A stretch of DNA of 11,462 nucleotides from an uncultured Collinsella sp. Lineage in GTDB: Bacteria; Actinomycetota; Coriobacteriia; Coriobacteriales; Coriobacteriaceae. Each line of letters begins with the position of its first letter. The first letter of the stretch is position 1. Made by a program: the position numbers and the translations under genes. The stretch is from positions 1 to 11,462 of the forward strand of contig CATWID010000055.1 in assembly GCA_958350755.1 (NCBI GenBank), given 5' to 3'. The notes beneath the pieces were generated by a model. It was given only the letters and a program-made list of their open reading frames with translations, did no database searches and had not been told where the DNA came from. Shown here piece by piece: positions 5,388 to 11,462 of this stretch.

Positions 5388-6566
5388 TTACTTACCGTTG
5401 ACGATGCGCTCGACGTCGGAGGCGATCATGAACTCCTCGTCCGTGGGGATGACGAAAATCTTGACCTTGGAATCCTTGGCAGACAGGCACCAAGCGCCGT
5501 CGCCACGCAGGGCGTTGCGGGCATGATCCATCTTGACGCCCATAAAGGCCAGGCGGTCGGCAACGCCGGCGCGGACCGCCGGAGCGTGCTCGCCGATGCC
5601 GGCAGTAAAGACCAGGGTGTCCATACCGCACATAGAAGTAGCCATCTCGGCAGCCTTGGCGGCAATCTTGTAGACGAACATATCGAAGGCGAGCTGAGCC
5701 TCGGGGTCGCCAGCGGCAGCGAGCTCCTCGACATTGCGGCAGTCGTTGGTCTTGCCACCGGTCACAGCCAAAAGGCCGGACTTCTTGTTCATCATCTCGT
5801 CGACCTCGTCGAAGGTGTAGCCGCCCTCGCGCTGCAGGTAGCACACGGTAGCCGGGTCGATGGAGCCGCAGCGGGTGCCCATCATAACGCCGTCGAGCGG
5901 CGTCAAGCCCATGGTGGTGTCCATGCACTTGCCGTCCTCGATGGCGCACAGGGAAGCGCCGGAGCCGATATGGCACACGACGACCTTGCGGGCCCCGCCG
6001 TTGGTCATCTCGGCGACCTTCTTGGAGATGTAGCGGTAGCTGGTGCCGTGGGCGCCGTACTTACGAATGTGCAGCTTGTCGCAAACATCCTTGGGCAGAG
6101 CGTAAGTCTTGGCGACCTCGGGCATGTTGAAGTGGAAAGCGGTGTCATAGACCGTGACGTTGGGCAGGTCGGGATACTGCTCCAGGCAGTACTCGATAAC
6201 GTTGGCCTCGGGGTTATTGTGCAGCGGGGCGAGCGGAGCAACCTCGCGGATCTTGGCGAGGACGTCCTCGTCGACGAGGGAGGAATCACCGAAGTACCAA
6301 CCGCCCTGAACGATACGGTGGCCGATACCCTCGATCTTGACGCCGTTGGCCTCAAGGTCCTTCAGGACGACCTCGATGGCGACCTTGTGGTCGGGGAACT
6401 CGATGTTCTCGGTCACCTTCTTGGAGCCGTTGGCAGCGTGGGTGAAGGTGCCGCCGGTAAAGCAGACGCGCTCGCAGGAGCCCTTTGCGGACACCTTGTG
6501 GGACTTGGTATCGATGACCTGATACTTAAGGGTCGAAGATCCTGCGTTGACGACCAGAACGTTCAT
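5388..6566 (-). CDS. ackA: Acetate kinase paralogue, upstream copy
   Basis: This is a second 392-residue acetate/propionate kinase family protein, about 60% identical to the downstream copy by eye, so the duplication is old. Conserved residues are N7, R84 (GHRIVQGG), D141 (YDTAFH), H173 (YGAHGTS), R232 (MMGTRCGSIDPATV) and TDEEFMIA near the end. It departs from the family where the other copy does not: the phosphate loop reads HIGSGAS (Asn to Ser at 202), GTSH is GTSY (177), and GIGEN is GIGEH (327). The fold and acyl-phosphate kinase role are secure. Whether acetate is the main substrate, or another short acid or phosphoryl donor is preferred, is open. ATG at 6566 follows GGGAGA. It lies upstream of the other copy in the same direction, with its own terminator between them. 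Confidence 0.95.
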   Translation of the reverse strand: MNVLVVNAGSSTLKYQVIDTKSHKVSAKGSCERVCFTGGTFTHAANGSKKVTENIEFPDHKVAIEVVLKDLEANGVKIEGIGHRIVQGGWYFGDSSLVDEDVLAKIREVAPLAPLHNNPEANVIEYCLEQYPDLPNVTVYDTAFHFNMPEVAKTYALPKDVCDKLHIRKYGAHGTSYRYISKKVAEMTNGGARKVVVCHIGSGASLCAIEDGKCMDTTMGLTPLDGVMMGTRCGSIDPATVCYLQREGGYTFDEVDEMMNKKSGLLAVTGGKTNDCRNVEELAAAGDPEAQLAFDMFVYKIAAKAAEMATSMCGMDTLVFTAGIGEHAPAVRAGVADRLAFMGVKMDHARNALRGDGAWCLSAKDSKVKIFVIPTDEEFMIASDVERIVNGK

Positions 6567-6583
6567 GTGTCTCCCTACTAACA

Positions 6584-6600
6584 GGCGGTGTGGCGCCGCC
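6584..6600 (-). promoter_or_regulatory. Small hairpin in the leader of the upstream acetate kinase gene
   Basis: A 7-bp stem (GGCGGTG with CGCCGCC, one G-T pair) with a 3-base loop sits just 5' of the ribosome binding site region. It could stabilise the messenger or be chance in GC-rich DNA. No convincing promoter was found between it and the MFS terminator. Confidence 0.3.
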
Positions 6601-6619
6601 AGGTTACATACGCTTCAAT

Positions 6620-6653
6620 AATAAACCCAAACGCCCTCGCGCTCGGGTTTATT
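6620..6653 (-). terminator. Terminator of the MFS gene
   Basis: AATAAACCC (minus-strand 6653-6645) pairs with GGGTTTATT (6628-6620) around a 16-base GC-rich loop and continues into ATTG. It lies 34 bases beyond the MFS stop codon and ahead of the acetate kinase gene. The T-rich side is partly inside the stem. Confidence 0.75.
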
Positions 6654-6686
6654 GCGTTGATATATAAGTTATCGGTGCCCAAATAC

Positions 6687-7847
6687 TCATGACCTTTGGC
6701 GTGTAAGACGAAAGAGCGCGGGGATATACACAAGGGAAGAAATCCCGAGCGCAACAAGCAATACGACTCGAATGCCCGCAACGCTACTCAACACAGCGTT
6801 GAGCAGATAGAAAAGAACGGCACCCACCGCCACCATCTGGCTTTGAACCGAAATCAGTGAACAGCGCATCGAAGAATCGGCTGCCTTTTGAAAAATTGAG
6901 TATTTAATTGGAGCAAATAACGAGTACGCAACCGTCTGCAGCACATAGAACACGGGCAGCAAATTAGCCGGAGTAAGGGGGATCAAAAACAAAGCTGTCA
7001 ATACTAAGCGAACGATGCCGCAAATACGCGCAAAGCGGCCCTTGTCGACATGAGCAATCGCACAGGGCACAATAAGTCCCATGGAGGCCGAGGCAAGGAG
7101 CTGGACCGCAATGGTCACACCCGAAGCGACGGCATTCATTCCGCGACCCGCAAGCAGCAGTGAGAAAAAGTCTTCCAGGGCGACAAAAGCAAATGCCTGA
7201 GAACAGTCCATGATGAACGCTGAACGAAGAATGCCATTACCCGCAATAGCGGTACCGATCATCTTCGGGCTAATCCCATGTTCAGGTGTCGTCGCAGTGC
7301 CCCCTCTTCGCATTTCAGGAATGCAGACAACGACAACCAACGTCAACACCATTGCGATGATATCTGCCGAAAGACCAATGAGATATGCACCGACGGACGA
7401 AATGAAACCGCCCACGCAAGCGGAGATGGCATAAGAGGCATAGAAAACAAATCGCTCAACGACATTAAGTCTTACGAGCTGGTCCTGAGAGACGCTGTCA
7501 ATGTAAATCGCTTCGATGGATCCGCTCACACACGCAACGGCAAAACCCTTGAGAGCGAACGCACCGATTAAAAGCAGGGGAGAACGGACGAGAAGCAGGG
7601 CGGCGTAGTATCCAAGCATTCCCACGACGCCAACGAGACCGCTTGTCTTTCGTCCAAACCTATCAGCAATATAGCCAGTGGGAACTTCAAGGATGAACTT
7701 GCTCACTTGATATGCAATCATCATGCTAGAAATCGATACCATCGAAAGTCCGACGAACTCAAGGTAGACAGTTAGAAAATACAAGATGGTGCTGAAGTTC
7801 GACAGAAAAACGAACGTCATATAAAGCAAAACCGTACGGTTTTTCAT
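6687..7847 (-). CDS. MFS transporter
   Basis: A 386-residue major facilitator superfamily membrane protein with about 12 hydrophobic segments. The loop between helices 2 and 3 carries the MFS signature EVPTGYIADRFGRK (54-67), typical of drug/metabolite exporters that run on the proton gradient. The substrate is not evident. The start chosen is ATG at 7847 because GGAGG sits 7 bases upstream. A TTG 8 codons earlier keeps the frame open but lies before that site. The gene is clearly less GC-rich than its surroundings (28 of 60 bases are G or C in 6901-6960), pointing to acquisition from elsewhere. A LysR regulator lies 119 bases upstream in the same direction and is the likely controller. A dedicated terminator follows. 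Confidence 0.87.
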   Translation of the reverse strand: MKNRTVLLYMTFVFLSNFSTILYFLTVYLEFVGLSMVSISSMMIAYQVSKFILEVPTGYIADRFGRKTSGLVGVVGMLGYYAALLLVRSPLLLIGAFALKGFAVACVSGSIEAIYIDSVSQDQLVRLNVVERFVFYASYAISACVGGFISSVGAYLIGLSADIIAMVLTLVVVVCIPEMRRGGTATTPEHGISPKMIGTAIAGNGILRSAFIMDCSQAFAFVALEDFFSLLLAGRGMNAVASGVTIAVQLLASASMGLIVPCAIAHVDKGRFARICGIVRLVLTALFLIPLTPANLLPVFYVLQTVAYSLFAPIKYSIFQKAADSSMRCSLISVQSQMVAVGAVLFYLLNAVLSSVAGIRVVLLVALGISSLVYIPALFRLTRQRS

Positions 7848-7931
7848 GCTCCACCCTCCAAGAGTCAGCAATCTAAATCGGAATCTTGGAAAAGCATGAG
7901 GGCAAAGCTGTCAGCTATGTGTTACAAGGCG

Positions 7932-7947
7932 TCAATAATCACTTGAT
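7932..7947. promoter_or_regulatory. Dyad between the LysR and MFS genes
   Basis: The 16 bases hold two overlapping inverted repeats, TCAA-N7-TTGA (7932-7946) and ATCA-CT-TGAT (7938-7947). LysR-type regulators usually bind interrupted dyads with T...A ends, so this is a possible operator for the MFS gene, about 85 bases upstream of its start codon. Only position and symmetry support it. Confidence 0.35.
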
Positions 7948-7966
7948 GCCTCGAAGCCAATTAATC

Positions 7967-8857
7967 TCACGAAGCAAGATGACACAATAGGTGCAGAAAA
8001 ACCGTCTGGTGTCGATCAGTCCAGGCATTTTGTCGATAGCAAAAGTAGATGGGCAAGGCTACATCACGCGAACCTTCAATTGAGCACTCACTCACTTCTG
8101 ATCCATCCGACGCAAGAGAGGACCCAGAAAAACTCAATATCAATCCCCCGGCTTGAAGAAACTCAGCCTGCGCCTTGTTTCCGTATTCGACATCACGGAA
8201 GCGGAAATTAACCAGCTGGGCTTCGGGACATTGATTGATTGCATTGAGACAGGGTGACAAATTAATGGGAACAGCGAGCCTGCCGCCCAGTAACTCGCGA
8301 ATGGTCATGGCGCCCACAGATTGATGACCCGCTGGGCATGAAAGAACCTTGAGCTCCTTTTCACCCAAATATTTTGAAGAAAGGACGCTGTCCCGTGGTT
8401 CCTCGAATGAGATAGCCGCATCCGAAATGCCAAGCACAAGTGATTCAAAGCATGTGGCCGTTGGCTGATGCCACACATCAAGGTGAATCTGAGGGTGCGA
8501 GCGTTCAAACGAGTCATACCAGCTTTCGGCAAAAAGGCGCCCCCGCCCATGAAGGCAGGGGGCGTAAAGACGAAAGTGGCCATCGGGCGAAACGCCGTCG
8601 CCCCTCGATTGAGCGTACTTTTTGAGATCGTCGACTTGTGCCAGGATCACGCGCGCACGACGCGCAAATTCTCTGCCCGCCGGAGACAAAACAGCCTCCC
8701 CCGCCGATCGGTCGAGCAAAACAATCTGATACTCAGATTCCAGCTTTTTGATTGCCGACGAAACGGCCTGCGGACTCACATGAACGGCGCGAGCTGCTTT
8801 GCGCACGCCGCCATAGTTCGCTACCGCTTGAAGGTATTCGAGTTGAGAAAGCTGCAT
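7967..8857 (-). CDS. LysR-type transcriptional regulator
   Basis: A 296-residue DNA-binding regulator of normal family length. The N-terminal winged helix-turn-helix covers residues 1-60 (LEYLQAVANYGGVRKAARAV, then HVSPQAVSSAIKKLE, with LLDRS and LSPAGREF in the wing and linker). The effector-binding domain starts near 95 (FRLYAPCL). ATG at 8857 follows GGAG with an 8-base spacer. It lies 41 bases after the histidine-triad gene with no clear promoter in the gap, so read-through may supply some transcript. Unlike the classic LysR arrangement it is not divergent from its presumed target but lies upstream of the MFS gene on the same strand. Base composition is low like the MFS gene (29 of 60 G or C in 8221-8280). 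The inducer is unknown. Confidence 0.94.
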   Translation of the reverse strand: MQLSQLEYLQAVANYGGVRKAARAVHVSPQAVSSAIKKLESEYQIVLLDRSAGEAVLSPAGREFARRARVILAQVDDLKKYAQSRGDGVSPDGHFRLYAPCLHGRGRLFAESWYDSFERSHPQIHLDVWHQPTATCFESLVLGISDAAISFEEPRDSVLSSKYLGEKELKVLSCPAGHQSVGAMTIRELLGGRLAVPINLSPCLNAINQCPEAQLVNFRFRDVEYGNKAQAEFLQAGGLILSFSGSSLASDGSEVSECSIEGSRDVALPIYFCYRQNAWTDRHQTVFLHLLCHLAS

Positions 8858-8898
8858 AGATTACTCCAAAGGCAGCCAAGTCGACGGGCCAAGCGCCC

Positions 8899-9234
8899 TC
8901 AGATGAGGTTCTCGCCCAGGTTTTTGCCGCCGAGGACGTGCATGTGGAAGTGCATGACGGTCTGGCCGGCGTTGACGCCCTTGTTGGAGATGACGCGGAA
9001 ACCGTCCTCCAGACCCTTGGCCTTGGCGACCTCCTGGATGGCGTGAGCTATGGCGCCCATGGTCTCGGCGGGTACGTTGTCGGCGATGTCGCTGTAGTGC
9101 TTCTTAGGGATCACGAGCGTGTGGACCGGCGCCTGCGGGTTGAGGTCGTCGAAGGCGATGACCTGGTCGTCCTCATAGACAACGGTCGAGGGGATCTCGT
9201 GGTTGGCAATTTTACAGAAGATGCAATCGCACAT
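8899..9234 (-). CDS. Histidine-triad (HIT) nucleotide-binding protein, HinT-like
   Basis: A 111-residue protein of the HIT superfamily that hydrolyses nucleoside phosphoramidates or related nucleotide adducts. The catalytic triad motif is HFHMHVLGG at 95-103 (H95, H97, H99). Other family features are the N-terminal CIFCKI (4-9), EDD-VIAFDDLNPQAPVHTLVIPKKH (21-46) and FRVISNKGVNAGQTV (79-93). Two Cys-x-x-Cys-like pairs near the start (C2, C4, C7) could bind zinc as in some HIT proteins. The start ATG at 9234 follows AAAGGAACC. It follows the exonuclease VII genes with a 49-base gap that contains its own TATAAT. The biological substrate is not evident from context. Confidence 0.94.
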   Translation of the reverse strand: MCDCIFCKIANHEIPSTVVYEDDQVIAFDDLNPQAPVHTLVIPKKHYSDIADNVPAETMGAIAHAIQEVAKAKGLEDGFRVISNKGVNAGQTVMHFHMHVLGGKNLGENLI

Positions 9235-9263
9235 AGCTGGTTCCTTTCTTACAGACCAAGGTA

Positions 9264-9269
9264 ATTATA
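9264..9269 (-). promoter_or_regulatory. Candidate -10 element for the HIT gene
   Basis: A perfect minus-strand TATAAT lies 30 bases before the HIT start codon. A weak -35 (TTCGTT, 18-base spacer) would overlap the xseB stop codon. The element sits in the loop of a GACCAA/TTGGTC dyad (9254-9275 region). This suggests that the HIT gene can be transcribed independently of xseAB. Confidence 0.5.
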
Positions 9270-9283
9270 TTTGGTCGAGATGC

Positions 9284-9550
9284 TTAGAACGAAAGGTTAT
9301 CATCGGTGTTGGCGGCCTCGCCGTCGGCGAGCACGTCGTTGCCGTCGACGTCCTTAAGGAGCACCGAGACCTTCTGCTCGGCATCGGACAGGCGGGTGCG
9401 CAGGCTTTTGAGGAGCTCGACGCCGCGGGTGTAGCTCTCGAGCGACTCCTCAAGCTCCATATCGCCCGACTCCAGGCTGCGGATGATGAGCTCCAGCTCC
9501 TGCGAGGCCTGCTTGTACGTAAGCTGCTCGACCGGGGTCTTCTCTGCCAT
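9284..9550 (-). CDS. xseB: Exonuclease VII small subunit
   Basis: An 88-residue helical subunit that binds the XseA catalytic chain to form exonuclease VII, which degrades single-stranded DNA from both ends in repair and recombination. The family core is visible: QLTYKQASQELELIIRSLES (9-28), then GDMELEESLESYTRGVELLK (29-48), forming the two-helix hairpin. The C-terminal ~20 residues (acidic, VDGNDVLADGEAANTDDNLSF) extend beyond the usual core and look disordered. It starts 42 bases after the xseA stop, with AAGGAAA before the ATG, so the two are likely one transcript. Confidence 0.94.
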   Translation of the reverse strand: MAEKTPVEQLTYKQASQELELIIRSLESGDMELEESLESYTRGVELLKSLRTRLSDAEQKVSVLLKDVDGNDVLADGEAANTDDNLSF

Positions 9551-9592
9551 ATCTGTTTCCTTTCCTAAGGGTCTATCACTGCGAAACGCGGT

Positions 9593-11044
9593 CTACTCGA
9601 CCGTATCGACCGTTGCTGCCACGTTGCCGTCTGCCATGCGCACGCGAATGGCGTCGCCAGGCTTAAAGGTCTTGGCACTCGTAGCCACACCATCATCGCT
9701 GTACGCGATGGAATAGCCGCGAGCAAGCACTTTGAGCGGCGACAGGGCATCGAGCGACGCTGCCGCACGGCTCAGGTCGGACGCTGGCTTGCTGAGCATC
9801 GTGCGCCCTTGATGCTCTAGGCGGGAACTCGCAAGCGTGAGCGCATGGCGCTTACCATCGAGCCCCGAGGTGCTTGTAATCAGACGCTCGGGCAAGCGCT
9901 CAAAGTTGGAGCGGAATGTCCCGACCGAGCGTACTATGGCGCCCGACAGGCGATCGGCAGTCAGCGCAAGCTCCGATTCGCGACGCTCGACCATAAATGT
10001 GGGGTCGTTGAGGCACGGGCGACACGCAGCGGCATCGAGCGCATCACCCAAGCGAGCCGTATAGGTATCCCAGGCACGGCGACCGCGCTGATCGAGCATC
10101 TCCAGGTCGACCTGGGCCGACCCAATCATCGATGCCATCGCGGCACCCAGACGCTGATGGCGCGCCTCGAGCACATCGGCCAACTCCGTCATAGCTGGCG
10201 CCACCGATTCTGCCGCCGCCGTGGGCGTGGAGGCGCGTCGGTCGCTCACCATGTCGCAAATCGAGGTATCGGGCTCATGGCCAATGCCAGTCACCACGGG
10301 CACAGGACAAGCCGCCACCGCGCGGGCAAGCTCCTCGTCATTAAAGGTCATGAGGTCCTCAAAGGAGCCGCCGCCGCGCACCAGCAAAATACAGTCGGGC
10401 GCCGGCGTAATGGAAACGGCGCGGCGCAAGCCATCAATGAGCTCGGCCGGCGCACCCTCGCCTTGAACCTTGGCGCCCACGCAGACAAGCTCGACGAGCG
10501 GGTTGCGACGGCGCAGCGTACGCTTGACGTCGTCGATTACCGCACCGGAAAGCGAGGTGACGACCGCCACGCGTGAGCAAAACACCGGGATGCGGCGTTT
10601 GCGGGACTCGTCCATCAGTCCCTCGCGGCGTAGCTTTTCGGCCAACTGCGCCACCTGTTGACGCAGCAGACCCTCCCCCGCCAGCGAAAACGAGCGAGCG
10701 ACAAAGCTCATGCGGCCCGTGGCCTTATAGAGATTGAAGCTGCCCTTAAAGCTCACCTGCATGCCGTCACGCAGATCGAAGGTACGCTTGAGATAGGCGC
10801 CCTTCCAGATGATGCAGTCGACGGCGGCCGAGTCGTCTTTAATCTGGAAGTAGCAGTGGCCGCTTCGGGCATTGGGACCACGGAAACCCGTGACCTCGCC
10901 CAGGACGGTCAGTTGCGGAATAGCATCGAGCGCACCGGCGGCGATCTCTACCGCCTGGCTCACGCTGAGCTCTTTACGCTCTTGCTCGTCCGAACCGTCG
11001 AACTCGGCGGAAACGCTATTGCCGGTTAGATTCCAGCCTGCCAC
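9593..11044 (-). CDS. xseA: Exonuclease VII large subunit
   Basis: The catalytic chain of exonuclease VII, which cuts single-stranded DNA into short oligonucleotides. From the chosen start it has 483 residues. The N-terminal OB-fold (about 27-122, with LTVLGEVTGFRG and HCYFQIKDD) binds DNA. The catalytic domain carries VVTSLSGAVIDDV (161-173), RGGGSFEDLMTFNDEELA (223-240) and GIGHEPDTSICDMVSDRRAS (253-272), with H256 and D259 matching residues known to be needed in the E. coli enzyme. A long helical region follows, and the conserved LDALSPLKVLARGYSI is at 431-446. GTG at 11044 is preferred as the start because AAAGGAGG ends 4 bases before it. An upstream TTG at 11071 would place that site inside the gene. 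It is followed by xseB. Confidence 0.95.
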   Translation of the reverse strand: MAGWNLTGNSVSAEFDGSDEQERKELSVSQAVEIAAGALDAIPQLTVLGEVTGFRGPNARSGHCYFQIKDDSAAVDCIIWKGAYLKRTFDLRDGMQVSFKGSFNLYKATGRMSFVARSFSLAGEGLLRQQVAQLAEKLRREGLMDESRKRRIPVFCSRVAVVTSLSGAVIDDVKRTLRRRNPLVELVCVGAKVQGEGAPAELIDGLRRAVSITPAPDCILLVRGGGSFEDLMTFNDEELARAVAACPVPVVTGIGHEPDTSICDMVSDRRASTPTAAAESVAPAMTELADVLEARHQRLGAAMASMIGSAQVDLEMLDQRGRRAWDTYTARLGDALDAAACRPCLNDPTFMVERRESELALTADRLSGAIVRSVGTFRSNFERLPERLITSTSGLDGKRHALTLASSRLEHQGRTMLSKPASDLSRAAASLDALSPLKVLARGYSIAYSDDGVATSAKTFKPGDAIRVRMADGNVAATVDTVE

Positions 11045-11113
11045 GCAGCCTCCTTTCGTCATCGTGCACAAAGGCTCTGGCCCTGCGCAAATTCAAGTCC
11101 AACACATAGTACA

Positions 11114-11143
11114 GCGCCGCGGGGACACAAATTCCCGCGGCGC
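11114..11143 (-). terminator. Strong hairpin between the peptidase gene and xseA
   Basis: A perfect 10-bp stem, GCGCCGCGGG with CCCGCGGCGC (11114-11123 and 11134-11143), with a 10-base loop, lies 16 bases beyond the peptidase stop codon. No T-run follows on the minus strand, so it may be a Rho-type or messenger-stabilising structure rather than an intrinsic terminator. The loop contains AATTTGT (minus strand), which is complementary to ACAAATT at the stop codon (11160-11154), allowing a pseudoknot. Confidence 0.55.
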
Positions 11144-11159
11144 CCAGCGACCCAATTTG

Positions 11160-11462
11160 TTATCGGTTGGAGTTTCTGTTGTAGCGAGCCATAAGATAGA
11201 GCAGCTGAATAATCGAGGTGAGCGCCGCAGCCACATAGGTAAGCGCGGCGGCCGTCAGCACCTTCTTGGCACCGTTGACCTGCTTGGAGCTCATGCCCGA
11301 CTGCTCGATGTACGCCACGGCGCGGCGGCTGGCATCAATCTCGACCGGCAGCGTAACGAGCTGGAACAGCACGCTAAACGAGAAGAAGATCAGCGCGATG
11401 GTCGTGAGTCCCGCGATGTTCATAAACAGGCCCATGAGCAGCACGATGGTCCAGGTGTTCTG
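11160..11462 (-). CDS. YugP-like membrane zinc metallopeptidase, C-terminal part (partial)
   Basis: The frame is open to the right edge (starting QNTWTIVLLMG) and stops with TAA at 11160, giving about 100 residues. Two hydrophobic segments flank the sequence VTLPVEIDASRRAVAYIEQSG, which is a hallmark of the YugP-like neutral zinc peptidase family (Pfam Zn_peptidase_2). A third hydrophobic stretch (AAALTYVAAALTSIIQLLYLM) precedes a basic tail ending RYNRNSNR. The HExxH zinc site expected in the N-terminal half lies outside the window, so activity cannot be judged. Physiological substrates of this family are poorly known. Confidence 0.83.
   Translation of the reverse strand, partial: QNTWTIVLLMGLFMNIAGLTTIALIFFSFSVLFQLVTLPVEIDASRRAVAYIEQSGMSSKQVNGAKKVLTAAALTYVAAALTSIIQLLYLMARYNRNSNR

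Noticed and set aside
5382..6581. A 399-codon open frame on the plus strand opposite the upstream acetate kinase
   Set aside because: It is the complement of a clear acetate kinase gene. High-GC codon bias leaves such antisense frames open, and the translation is a low-complexity run of G, A, V, L and D with no family motif.
6687..7871. TTG start at 7871 for the MFS gene
   Set aside because: The GGAGG lies downstream of it and is correctly spaced for the ATG at 7847.
1..11462. CRISPR array, insertion sequence, tRNA, rRNA or defence system
   Set aside because: No regularly spaced direct repeats, transposase, clover-leaf sequence, rRNA-like stretch or defence-protein motif was found. The palindromes contain no coding sequence of their own and show no target duplication.

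Overview
The window looks like a chromosomal segment of a high-GC anaerobic actinobacterium, most likely a member of the Coriobacteriia such as Collinsella. This is inferred from GC-rich, C/G-ending codons in the housekeeping genes, acetate fermentation genes, strong GGAGG-type ribosome binding sites, and the overall style of the proteins. No rRNA or tRNA is present, so the assignment is not certain.

Left part (1-2600): a cell-surface glycan unit on the minus strand. UDP-galactopyranose mutase (glf) is followed, with an 8-base overlap, by a family 2 glycosyltransferase. Converging on it from the left is the last 31 codons of a plus-strand gene whose C-terminus resembles that of the glycosyltransferase. 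Between the two stop codons lies a three-level concentric palindrome that probably acts as a two-way terminator.

Middle part (2550-6600): acetate fermentation. Phosphotransacetylase (pta, plus strand) is transcribed away from glf out of a compact symmetric promoter region. Two tandem acetate kinase genes (minus strand, about 60% identical by eye) converge on pta. Together Pta and AckA convert acetyl-CoA through acetyl phosphate to acetate and ATP. A second concentric palindrome follows pta, and each acetate kinase gene has its own terminator and its own upstream region, so they are probably separate transcription units. AT-rich DNA upstream of the downstream acetate kinase carries helically phased TGATA/TATCA half-sites.

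Right part (6620-11462): all minus strand. From upstream to downstream it runs: the C-terminus of a YugP-like membrane zinc peptidase, xseA and xseB (exonuclease VII), a histidine-triad nucleotide-binding protein, a LysR-type regulator and an MFS transporter. The LysR and MFS genes are visibly lower in GC than their neighbours and look like an acquired regulator-transporter pair.

No CRISPR array, insertion sequence, phage gene or defence system was seen. The least ordinary signals are the two concentric palindromes placed about 15 bases after stop codons, the duplicated acetate kinases with divergent active-site loops, and the symmetric glf/pta promoter region with hairpins in both leaders.
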